A stretch of 5,741 nucleotides of DNA from Candidatus Sumerlaeota bacterium (GTDB lineage Bacteria; Sumerlaeota; Sumerlaeia; JAFGJS01). Position numbers and translations under genes: made by a program. Shown here piece by piece: positions 1 through 5,664 of this stretch. The notes under the pieces are model-generated. The model was not told the origin of the DNA and made no database searches. It saw only the letters and a program-made list of their open reading frames with translations. Location of the stretch: contig JAFGJS010000064.1 in the NCBI GenBank assembly GCA_016928995.1, positions 1-5,741 of the forward strand. Direction: 5' to 3'. Within the stretch, counting starts at the first letter, position 1; each line of letters opens with the position of its first letter.

Positions 1-26
1 AAGGCCAAAGCATCCCAGGCTGGCGG

Positions 27-47
27 GATTTTTGCCCCGCAAAAATC
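27..47. repeat. Short perfect inverted repeat with an overlapping alternative stem
   Basis: GATTTTTGC (27-35) and GCAAAAATC (39-47) form a perfect 9-bp stem with a CCC loop. A competing 5-bp stem, GCGGG (23-27) with CCCGC (36-40), uses overlapping bases, so both cannot form together. There is no T-tract after either stem on the plus strand, so it does not look like a classical terminator of a gene entering from the left. Its role is unknown. It may be the tail of an upstream unit lying outside the window. Confidence 0.4.
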
Positions 48-118
48 ATGACAGCCGTTTGGGGGCGTTCGTAGCTGAAAAGAGTTGCGCCCTGGAGTTT
101 TTTTGCGGCTTTCTTTGC

Positions 119-148
119 TTGACAGATTCAGCCAAAAACGAATTGAAT
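119..148 (+). promoter_or_regulatory. Candidate sigma70-type promoter of the response regulator gene
   Basis: A perfect -35 hexamer TTGACA (119-124) is followed after 18 bases by TTGAAT (143-148), a 4-of-6 match to TATAAT. It lies 36 bases before the chosen response-regulator start at 185, which supports that start over the in-frame ATG at 32. The -10 is weak, so this is a plausible promoter and not a firm one. Confidence 0.35.
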
Positions 149-184
149 GAATCACCGGAAAAAAACTCAACTTCGGAGCGAGAG

Positions 185-598
185 ATGGGCAATCCAGTGA
201 AGGTGCTGGCGGTTGACGACGAAAAAGACGTGCTGTTCATCGTATCGGCGGCGCTCAAGGCCGAAGGCTACAGCGTGGCCACGGCCTCAAACGGTTTCGA
301 GGCGCTGGAGCAAGCCTCCAAGGAGTGTCCCGACATTATCGTGCTGGATGTGATGATGCCCAAGATGGACGGCTTTGAGACGCTGGTGAAATTGCGCGAA
401 ATGGACGCGACGCGCAACGTCCCAGTGGTGATGCTGACCGGACTTTCCGAACGCGATAAAAAACTCGACGCGATCGATCACGGCGTGCAGCACTACATCG
501 TCAAGCCCTTTGAGGTGCACGACCTGATCGCCAAGCTGCAAAACGCCCTGGCTGAATCCAAACGCGCGGAAGAAGAATTGCCGGATTTCGACGAATAA
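185..598 (+). CDS. CheY-like single-domain response regulator
   Basis: The 137-residue protein is a lone receiver domain with no DNA-binding or enzymatic output domain. It would be phosphorylated by a histidine kinase and would act through protein-protein contact or as a phosphorelay intermediate in the cytoplasm. Visible receiver hallmarks are the acidic pair D11-D12, the phospho-acceptor D55 in IIVLDVMMPKMDG, T85 in VVMLTG, and K107 in the VKPF motif. The last 14 residues form a charged, Glu-rich tail beyond the domain. The reading frame is open upstream to an ATG at 32, but the ATG at 185 is preferred. It has GGAG at 175-178 with a 6-base spacer, the receiver fold starts right after it (VKVLAVDDE), and a TTGACA promoter lies between the two ATGs. 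No kinase gene is nearby, so the partner cannot be named. The next gene is 243 bases away and probably not in the same operon. Confidence 0.9.
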   Translation: MGNPVKVLAVDDEKDVLFIVSAALKAEGYSVATASNGFEALEQASKECPDIIVLDVMMPKMDGFETLVKLREMDATRNVPVVMLTGLSERDKKLDAIDHGVQHYIVKPFEVHDLIAKLQNALAESKRAEEELPDFDE

Positions 599-841
599 TC
601 CCGCCCAACTCCGCCGCACATCAATCCTGTCACTGCATATCACAGCAAGAAAAACCGCCAGCAAGGCGTCCATTTCGCGTTTCTCCGATCTTTCCCCTTG
701 CGCCGCGAACCCCATTGCGTGCATACTATAAGTGCCGGATAGGCCGGTTTTTCATTTTGCGTTCACGCTCCCGTTCTGCCGCCCGCTCATTCCAGTGAAG
801 GCGGCGCTGCTCCCGCGAACGCCAAACGAGGTGCATGTTAT

Positions 842-2164
842 ATGGCTCCATCCAAGAAGGTCTTCTTTCTCGACACGAATGTCATCCTTCACGACAGCTC
901 CTGCCTTTACCGTTTTCATGAACATGATATCATCCTGCCCATCGCCGTGCTTGAGGAACTTGATAATTTCAAAAAAGGCAACGAATCGATCAACTATCAC
1001 GCGCGGGAGTTCGTGCGCATCCTCGATTCGCTCAGCGGCGACAAGCTCTTCAACGGCGGAGTCCGCATCGGTCCGGACAAAGGGCGCGTGGCCGTGAAAC
1101 TCGAGCGCCGCATGGACGAAGCGCTCAGCGAGAACTTCACGCCGCAAAAGATGGATCATCGAATTCTCAATGTCGCCTTCATTTACGCCAAAGAACACCC
1201 CAAGGTGCAGACAATCCTCATCTCCAAGGACGTCAACCTGCGGCTGAAAGCCAAGGCCATCGGCCTGCTGGCGGAGGACTACAAGACCGACCAGGTCAAG
1301 GACATCAACACGCTGTACCGCGGCTGCCGCACAATGCAAGACGTGGACGCCGAGTTGATCAAAACGCTGTATAACGTTCCCTACGAGTTCGAAGCCGGAC
1401 AGCTCCAGCCGGAAAGTCCCCTCGTGCCCAATGAGCATTTGATCCTGCGCAATTCGCGCTCGTCCGCCCTGGCGTATTACTGCGACGCGGAGCAGAAAAT
1501 CAAGCGCGTGGACAAAGTGCCGGCCTACGGGATCATGCCGCGCAACGCCGAACAGACCTTCGCGCTCAACGTGCTGATGAACGACGACATCAAACTCGTC
1601 AGCCTGACGGGCAAGGCCGGCACGGGCAAAACCCTGCTGGCGCTTGCCGCCGCGCTCCAGCGCCGCAAAAACTACCGCCAGATTCTCATGGCGCGCCCCG
1701 TTGTGCCGCTGAGCAACAAGGACATCGGCTACCTGCCCGGCGACATCCACGAAAAACTCGAGCCGTACATGCAGCCGTTGATGGACAACCTGGGCGTGCT
1801 GCGCATGGTGAACAACGACACGGAAAAGAAACGCATCGAAAAGTTCCTCGAAGACGAGAAACTGGTCATCGCGCCGCTGGCCTACATCCGTGGCCGCAGC
1901 CTGGTCAAACTGTACTTCATTGTGGACGAGGCGCAAAACCTGACGCCCCATGAGGTGAAGACGATCATCTCCCGCGCGGGCGAAGGGACCAAGATCGTGC
2001 TGACCGGCGACATCTTCCAGATCGACCATCCCTATCTGGACAGCAGCAGCAACGGCCTGAGCTACCTGATCGAGCGCATGCAGGGTCAGCCGCTCTACGC
2101 CCACATCAACCTGGAAAAGGGCGAGCGCTCCGACCTCGCGGAACTGGCCAGCGATTTGTTGTAG
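842..2164 (+). CDS. phoH2: PIN-PhoH family protein (PIN ribonuclease-like domain fused to PhoH ATPase)
   Basis: The 440-residue cytoplasmic protein has two domains, the layout of YlaK and of mycobacterial PhoH2, which in the latter case has been described as an RNA helicase and ribonuclease. The N-terminal PIN domain (about 5-150) shows the acidic metal-binding residues D11 (FLDTN), E38/E39 (VLEELD), D105 (MDHRI) and D130 (ISKDVNLR), so nuclease activity is plausible. The PhoH ATPase domain (about 232-440) has Walker A GKAGTGKT (257-264), Walker B LYFIVDEAQN (357-366), a sensor-like LTGDIFQID (387-395) and an arginine-finger-like GERSDLAE (427-434). Length is normal for the fusion. The start is supported by GAGGTG at 828-833, 8 bases before ATG. 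No antitoxin-like small gene precedes it. It is convergent with the membrane protein gene. The family assignment is firm, but the physiological role is not settled by the sequence. Confidence 0.93.
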   Translation: MAPSKKVFFLDTNVILHDSSCLYRFHEHDIILPIAVLEELDNFKKGNESINYHAREFVRILDSLSGDKLFNGGVRIGPDKGRVAVKLERRMDEALSENFTPQKMDHRILNVAFIYAKEHPKVQTILISKDVNLRLKAKAIGLLAEDYKTDQVKDINTLYRGCRTMQDVDAELIKTLYNVPYEFEAGQLQPESPLVPNEHLILRNSRSSALAYYCDAEQKIKRVDKVPAYGIMPRNAEQTFALNVLMNDDIKLVSLTGKAGTGKTLLALAAALQRRKNYRQILMARPVVPLSNKDIGYLPGDIHEKLEPYMQPLMDNLGVLRMVNNDTEKKRIEKFLEDEKLVIAPLAYIRGRSLVKLYFIVDEAQNLTPHEVKTIISRAGEGTKIVLTGDIFQIDHPYLDSSSNGLSYLIERMQGQPLYAHINLEKGERSDLAELASDLL

Positions 2165-2181
2165 TAACTTTTCAGATTACT

Positions 2182-4050
2182 TTACTGCGGCTCCGCAGGA
2201 GTATTTTCCACACGATGCAATGCATCGTCCAAACGCAATCCCAACGCATCTTGCGGATTGCGCGCCAGCAGATCGTCCGCGGATCGCCGCACGAGATCGA
2301 AGCGCCTCAAGGCGTAAAAAACATTCGCCCGGCGGTAGACGTAAGTGGAATACGTCAGCCATGCCTCTTCCGACGCCGCTTGTTCCGGATCCAGCACGAG
2401 AAAACGCTGCAACTCGTCCGGCGGGATGATCCGTTCACTCAGATTCTGTCTTTCCAGGCTCGCGGTCCGCATCCAAACCGTCGCATACGGTCCGATGTGG
2501 ATCATCGCCCAATCCTCCCGGTCCGCCAGGATGCGCATCAGCGCCGCATAACTCCAGGGCACGACCGCGCCATCAATAGGATATTGCGCTTCGAAACGCT
2601 CCAGCGCGGCCGCATCGCCGCGAAAAATCGCCGCCAATGCCTGCGAAAGCGGCGGCGGAAACGGCGCGGTGCGTCCATCTTCGGCCACCTTGATCTTCGG
2701 CCAGCAATTCCAGATCAAATAATCCCCGTCGTCCCAGGGATTCAGAAAATTGCCCTCGATCCCCGCCTCGCGCAGCATCCGCGCCGCCGAAACCGGAAGT
2801 TCGCTGGTGATCACGCCGCCGCCGAAACGCCGCAGTTCCTTCTGCCAATGGTAGTACCGGTTGGAGCCTACGGCCCATAATAAAATCAAGAGCGCGCAAA
2901 CCGTAAAACCCGCGAACAAATTCATCTGCCTATCACGCGACCGGTAAAACTCGCGCGCGCTCCAGCCATTTTCCATGGCGGCGAAAATCGAGATCAACGC
3001 CATCGGCGCAACGAAGCGCAAGGAACGCAAGCTCAGCGCGCAAAAAAACAGGAACAGCGCCAGCCGCGCCAAAGATAAGGACTTCCGGGAGATGACAAAC
3101 GTGGCCGCCGTCGCTCCGGCAAGAGCGAGCCAGGCGAACCAGGTCAGCGGCGCGGCATAGCGCCAAAGCGCCTGCCATTCGATCGAGACTGGACGCAATC
3201 CCACCAGCTGCGCCTCTTGATAGATGCCAAGCAGCAATTCCCAGCCGAATGGATTCATCAGACAACATAGCGCCATCAGGGCGAATCCACCGCATTGCCG
3301 TGCCGCATAATGACCCCATCGCTCAACGCCACGCTCGCTCCAAAGTCCTTCCGCTACATATGCCGCGGCGATCAGCAAACCCCAGAAAAATTCGCCATGC
3401 AGGTTGACCCAGGCGATTTGAAGCAGCCATAGCGGCGACCAGGCGCTCCAGAAAGCTCGCTCCGGCTGCTTGAGCCTCTCCCCTAATCGCAAACACGGCG
3501 CATAAAGCCAGTAACCCAGCCAGTAGCCGCGCGGCCCCATGCGCAGTTCCAGCAAAATCAACGCCGGGAGTGAAAGAACGATCAGCAACGCGATGGGCTG
3601 ACGCCGGATTGAAAAACCTGTCGCGAGCAAGCAGCCGAAAATCAGGACGAAACGCAGCAATTCAATGCCGTTCCAGCCCAGCATGCGATAAAGTCCATAC
3701 GCCAGGCATTCGAAAAACCAGTATTTATCCAGATAAGGTTCGCCGGCGATGGTGAAGGTGAACAAATCCGATGAGATCAAGCGCCTATGTTCAAGTATCC
3801 ATTGCCCATGCGCCAATTGCCACCAGATATCATACGGCACAAAAGCATGCCAGCACATCGCGGCAGCACATAAGAACAATATAATAATCCAAAGCAGCGC
3901 CAAAAAACGCGAGCATCGTCCAAAAGACAAAAGAAACGGCCGTTGACCGGCGTCAATTGCTGTATTCCCCGCATGATTCGGTTCAGGCATGAGTTGATGT
4001 AAACCTTGATTCATTCGCTGCTTACAGCATGAGCATCTCGGATGATCCAT
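2182..4050 (-). CDS. Polytopic GT-C-like membrane protein with TPR-like C-terminus
   Basis: The 622-residue integral membrane protein has about ten hydrophobic segments between residues 47 and 395, then a soluble C-terminal part. The first segment (about 47-69) is followed by YDIWWQLAHGQWIL (73-86) and then SSDLFTFT, with an acidic residue in the first loop as in GT-C glycosyltransferases. Further family-like motifs are WVNLHGEF (214-221), MNPFGWE (265-271) and SLRFVAP (343-349). The soluble part contains NPWDDGDYLIW (437-447) and EDGRT (457-461). Residues 562-607 (YRRANVFYALRRFDLV...NPQDALGL) resemble one TPR unit. I infer transfer from a lipid-linked sugar donor to an envelope substrate, but neither donor nor acceptor is visible. 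The start is uncertain: no good Shine-Dalgarno precedes Met1 (4050), Met13 (4014) or Met21 (3990). The Cys-rich first 12 residues (CSCCK) look unlike the rest, so an internal start is likely. The gene is transcribed away from the pilins. Confidence 0.8.
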   Translation of the reverse strand: MDHPRCSCCKQRMNQGLHQLMPEPNHAGNTAIDAGQRPFLLSFGRCSRFLALLWIIILFLCAAAMCWHAFVPYDIWWQLAHGQWILEHRRLISSDLFTFTIAGEPYLDKYWFFECLAYGLYRMLGWNGIELLRFVLIFGCLLATGFSIRRQPIALLIVLSLPALILLELRMGPRGYWLGYWLYAPCLRLGERLKQPERAFWSAWSPLWLLQIAWVNLHGEFFWGLLIAAAYVAEGLWSERGVERWGHYAARQCGGFALMALCCLMNPFGWELLLGIYQEAQLVGLRPVSIEWQALWRYAAPLTWFAWLALAGATAATFVISRKSLSLARLALFLFFCALSLRSLRFVAPMALISIFAAMENGWSAREFYRSRDRQMNLFAGFTVCALLILLWAVGSNRYYHWQKELRRFGGGVITSELPVSAARMLREAGIEGNFLNPWDDGDYLIWNCWPKIKVAEDGRTAPFPPPLSQALAAIFRGDAAALERFEAQYPIDGAVVPWSYAALMRILADREDWAMIHIGPYATVWMRTASLERQNLSERIIPPDELQRFLVLDPEQAASEEAWLTYSTYVYRRANVFYALRRFDLVRRSADDLLARNPQDALGLRLDDALHRVENTPAEPQ

Positions 4051-4072
4051 TCAAGTAAATACTGCTACACTA

Positions 4073-4097
4073 CGATTCGAGCGGAATCGAGGATTCG
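4073..4097. promoter_or_regulatory. Cluster of GATTC/GAATC inverted half-sites upstream of the membrane protein gene
   Basis: CGATTC (4073-4078) and GAATCG (4084-4089) form a perfect 6-bp inverted repeat around GAGCG. GAATC (4084-4088) pairs again with GATTC (4092-4096) around GAG. The cluster lies 22 to 47 bases upstream of the most distal possible start of the minus-strand gene, where a regulator could act. No matching regulator is known to me, so operator function is an inference. Confidence 0.3.
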
Positions 4098-4154
4098 AAA
4101 CCGCCCTGAGCGCCGAATGGCCGTGAACGAACCATCCAAGTTTGGGTAAATTCG

Positions 4155-4182
4155 GTTACACCTCGCGTGTAACGCATTACAC
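4155..4182. promoter_or_regulatory. Candidate enhancer (UAS) for a sigma54 activator upstream of pilin 1
   Basis: GTTACAC (4155-4161) and GTGTAAC (4167-4173) form a perfect 7-bp inverted repeat around CTCGC. A third half-site, TTACAC, follows at 4177-4182. The centres of the three half-sites are 11 and 10 bases apart, about one helical turn each. The cluster lies about 200 bases upstream of the predicted transcription start of pilin 1, within the usual range for bacterial enhancer-binding protein sites. Binding by a PilR/NtrC-class activator is inferred from position and symmetry. It could also serve the divergent gene. Confidence 0.5.
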
Positions 4183-4269
4183 ACCGTCCAGATTTCGGAC
4201 AGATCATTTTATGGAATTATTCAGCGCCGACGTCCCGCAGCTATCTTAAATCGATTCCAACATTTTTAA

Positions 4270-4282
4270 TATCAATGCTTTA
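4270..4282 (+). promoter_or_regulatory. IHF-type binding site
   Basis: TATCAATGCTTTA matches the consensus WATCAANNNNTTR at every defined position. It sits in an AT-rich stretch between the palindromic cluster and the sigma54-type promoter, centred about 83 bases before the predicted start. This is where IHF commonly bends DNA so that a distant activator can touch sigma54 polymerase. Whether this organism has IHF or another bending protein of the HU family is unknown. Confidence 0.5.
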
Positions 4283-4332
4283 TATAAGTAGGGCTGATAT
4301 ATCCCGAAGGTCTCTGGGTTCATGACTGCGTG

Positions 4333-4348
4333 TGGCACACAAGTTGCT
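4333..4348 (+). promoter_or_regulatory. Sigma54 (RpoN) promoter of pilin 1
   Basis: TGGCACACAAGTTGCT fits the -24/-12 consensus TGGCAC-N5-TTGCW. The invariant GG (4334-4335) and GC (4346-4347) are separated by exactly ten bases. The predicted transcription start is near A4359, giving a leader of about 68 bases before the pilin ATG at 4427. Sigma54 control of the major pilin gene is well known in Pseudomonas, Geobacter and Myxococcus. The full match in the correct orientation makes a chance hit unlikely. Confidence 0.8.
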
Positions 4349-4426
4349 GACTGTCCATACAATAGAAAAAGCCTAACAAGGCAAAAAGTCAAAACCACAC
4401 AACCAACATCCATTTGGAGGTGCATT

Positions 4427-4792
4427 ATGCAAAAGTACCGCGTTAAGGGCTTCACCCTCGTGGAAATCATGATCGTCGTGGCGATCATCGGCATTATCAT
4501 CGCGATCGCGATCCCAAGCTTCATTCGTGCTCGTGAAACCAGCCGTGGCCGCGCTTGCCAGGAAAACCTGTCCAAGATCGACGGCGCCAAGGAACAGTAC
4601 GCGCTGGATCACAACCTGGGCGAAGGCGATACGATCACGGGCGACATGGCCACGCTGGTCGGTCCGACGAATTACATCAAATCCACACCGACGTGTCCCG
4701 CTGGCGGCACCTACACCGTGAATGCAGTGAGCACCGATCCGGTGTGCGACTACACCGCGCCGACTTGGGCTCCGCAACACGTGTTGCAGTAA
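4427..4792 (+). CDS. Type IV prepilin-like protein (pilin 1, canonical N-terminus)
   Basis: The 121-residue precursor has a short basic leader, MQKYRVKG, ending in Gly8. Prepilin peptidase would cut before Phe9 and N-methylate it. The mature protein of 113 residues begins FTLVEIMIVVAIIG with Glu5 needed for assembly, Gly14 and Pro22, all canonical for type IV pilins and pseudopilins. After the helix come RGRACQENLSKIDGAKEQYALDH, then TCPAGGTYTVN with Cys90 and Cys107 (precursor numbering) able to form a C-terminal disulfide loop, and the ending WAPQHVLQ. It would be assembled into a pilus or pseudopilus at the inner membrane. The start at 4427 is chosen over the open frame to 4322 because GGAGG (4416-4420) lies 6 bases upstream and the leader is then of normal length. 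A sigma54-type promoter, an IHF-type site and a possible enhancer precede it. A strong terminator follows, so it is probably monocistronic. Major pilin versus type II secretion pseudopilin is not decided. Confidence 0.9.
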   Translation: MQKYRVKGFTLVEIMIVVAIIGIIIAIAIPSFIRARETSRGRACQENLSKIDGAKEQYALDHNLGEGDTITGDMATLVGPTNYIKSTPTCPAGGTYTVNAVSTDPVCDYTAPTWAPQHVLQ

Positions 4793-4877
4793 CTGAAAAA
4801 AGTGCGCACTACACCGGCGCCGGCCTGATTCGCCTAACAAAAGATGATGCGCTGGCGTGAGGGGGGAAGCGTGAGAG

Positions 4878-4924
4878 GGGCGGCAAAACTAAGCAAAAAG
4901 CCGGGTTTTGCCGCCCTTTTCTTT
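4878..4924 (+). terminator. Rho-independent terminator after pilin 1
   Basis: GGGCGGCAAAAC (4878-4889) pairs perfectly over 12 bp with GTTTTGCCGCCC (4905-4916) across a 15-base loop. TTTTCTTT (4917-4924) follows directly. It lies 85 bases after the stop of pilin 1 and 54 bases before pilin 2, so it should separate most transcription of the two genes. There is no T-tract on the opposite strand, so it is directional. Confidence 0.88.
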
Positions 4925-4978
4925 GACTGAAAGACTCACAAAGGAGATAGCGGTCGTTACTCAGAAGGGGAGCGCAAA

Positions 4979-5377
4979 ATGAAAGCTTTGAATTCGGCAA
5001 TCAACAATTTGCGTCCATGCAATAAGGGCTTTACCATGATTGAGATCATGGTCGTCGTCGCGATTATCAGCATCGTCATCGCCATCGCCCATCAAACCTG
5101 GTTGAGACAACGCGAATTTGCCCGCGCCCGCGCATGCCAGGAAAACCTGGCCAAGATCGACGGCGCCAAAGAGCAATACGCATTGGATCATAAACTCGGC
5201 GACGGCGAACCAGTTGGCTCGGGAGCATTAGAGGATCTAACCAGCGGAGATGCGCCGTATCTCAGACACGGACCGACGTGTTCCGCAGGCGGATCATATA
5301 CCGTGAATGTTATCGGTCAAAACCCGGCTTGCTCCTATGAAGGACGCGAATGGGCGCCTCAACATGTACTGCAATGA
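4979..5377 (+). CDS. Type IV prepilin-like protein (pilin 2, atypical helix)
   Basis: The 132-residue precursor has a longer leader of 17 residues ending in NKG, then the mature start FTMIEIMVVVAIIS with Glu5 present. The mature form has 115 residues. It is a clear paralogue of pilin 1: in mature residues 32-59, 24 of 28 positions are identical (RACQENL.KIDGAKEQYALDH.LG.G), both have TCxAGGxYTVN and a second Cys, and both end WAPQHVLQ. Differences fall in the helix: Gly14 is Ser, Ile21 is His and the usual Pro22 is Gln (AHQTW in place of AIPSF). This puts polar residues where the helix normally kinks. The start is supported by GGGGAG (4967-4972), 6 bases before ATG. No sigma54 promoter precedes it, so expression may depend on terminator read-through or a weak own promoter. 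It could be a minor or initiating pilin, a pseudopilin, or a degenerating duplicate. Confidence 0.85.
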   Translation: MKALNSAINNLRPCNKGFTMIEIMVVVAIISIVIAIAHQTWLRQREFARARACQENLAKIDGAKEQYALDHKLGDGEPVGSGALEDLTSGDAPYLRHGPTCSAGGSYTVNVIGQNPACSYEGREWAPQHVLQ

Positions 5378-5459
5378 CGATAGCGGCATTGCGCGCTAAA
5401 GGCCTTTCAAAGACGCAACGGGATGCATGCATGGTTGAAAAATACATCCGCGATGAACA

Positions 5460-5549
5460 CGGCGAAAATCCGGAACTCGGATTTGCGCCGATGATGGGGA
5501 TGAAGATAATAAATCGCGGGGGAGAGGATTGATCATCGGCGCAAATCCG
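5460..5549. repeat. Three-block inverted repeat able to form two exclusive hairpins
   Basis: The segment 5478-5495 is perfectly complementary over 18 bases to 5532-5549, with a 36-base spacer. Part of the same segment (5478-5490) also pairs with 5460-5472 over 13 positions with a single A-G mismatch and a 5-base loop (GAACT). The middle block can therefore join either the upstream or the downstream block but not both. No T-tract follows the right arm, and I see no target-site duplication at the outer edges. The complementarity is seen directly. Function as an RNA switch, repeat element or protein-binding site is not determined. Confidence 0.7.
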
Positions 5550-5577
5550 CGCTTCGCATCACCAAGCGACCATCCAC

Positions 5578-5595
5578 ACCGGCGACAGCGCCGGT
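5578..5595. repeat. Small GC-rich hairpin
   Basis: ACCGGCG (5578-5584) and CGCCGGT (5589-5595) form a perfect 7-bp stem with the tetraloop ACAG. No T-tract follows it. It lies between the alternative-hairpin block and the terminator-like hairpin. Confidence 0.5.
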
Positions 5596-5620
5596 CGTCA
5601 GACAAGCGATTTATTCAAAC

Positions 5621-5664
5621 GCGGCGTTTTGCTCAAGCAAAGCAAAACGCCGCATGCTTATTTT
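5621..5664 (+). terminator. Terminator-like hairpin downstream of pilin 2
   Basis: GCGGCGTTTTGCT (5621-5633) pairs perfectly over 13 bp with AGCAAAACGCCGC (5641-5653) across a 7-base loop. The tail ATGCTTATTTT is T-rich but interrupted. The tail bases also take part in a second small hairpin, GCTTA-TTTTG-TAAGC (5656-5670). It probably ends transcription from the pilin 2 side, 243 bases after that stop. The imperfect tail lowers confidence compared with the terminator after pilin 1. Confidence 0.55.

Larger units (their letters stand above)
4051..4426. other. Divergent intergenic regulatory region between membrane protein and pilin genes
   Basis: This 376-base stretch separates the minus-strand membrane protein gene from the plus-strand pilin gene and contains no credible gene. 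From left to right it holds three alternating GATTC/GAATC half-sites, a palindromic TTACAC/GTGTAA cluster, an AT-rich segment with an IHF-type site, a sigma54-type promoter and an A-rich pilin leader. The leader carries a small hairpin, GCCT-AACA-AGGC (4371-4382). The frame upstream of the pilin ATG stays open to 4322, but that extension lies across the promoter and is not read as protein. Confidence 0.75.

Noticed and set aside
32-184. N-terminal extension of the response regulator to ATG 32.
   Set aside because: The added 51 residues look unlike a receiver domain or any known leader, the stretch contains a TTGACA promoter candidate, and a good Shine-Dalgarno precedes the ATG at 185.
735-752. 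CCGG-ATAGG-CCGG followed by TTTTT, a possible terminator of the response regulator.
   Set aside because: The stem has only 4 bp and lies 136 bases after the stop. A TATAAG at 727-732 could instead be a -10 for phoH2, but no -35 sits at the right distance, so neither is called.
752-2104. A 450-codon minus-strand frame opposite phoH2.
   Set aside because: It is the mirror of a high-GC gene with clear PIN and Walker motifs on the plus strand. Its translation is rich in His, Val and Gln with no domain signature.
2185-2198. CTGCGG-CT-CCGCAG between the convergent phoH2 and membrane protein genes as a bidirectional terminator.
   Set aside because: The loop is too short for the full stem, it lies in the last codons of the minus-strand gene, and no T-tract follows on either strand.
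2215-2880. A 221-codon plus-strand frame opposite the membrane protein gene.
   Set aside because: It is Arg-rich, low-complexity antisense translation within a gene whose membrane segments and motifs are clear on the minus strand.
4923-4951. TTGACT-N17-GATAGC as a sigma70 promoter for pilin 2.
   Set aside because: The -10 matches only 3 of 6 positions and the -35 overlaps the terminator tail. It is possible but not supportable.
5374-5532. A 52-codon frame starting at ATG 5374, overlapping the pilin 2 stop as ATGA.
   Set aside because: The overlap resembles translational coupling, but there is no Shine-Dalgarno, the peptide has no recognisable domain, and its 3' half is made of the inverted-repeat block, whose sequence is explained better by its structure.
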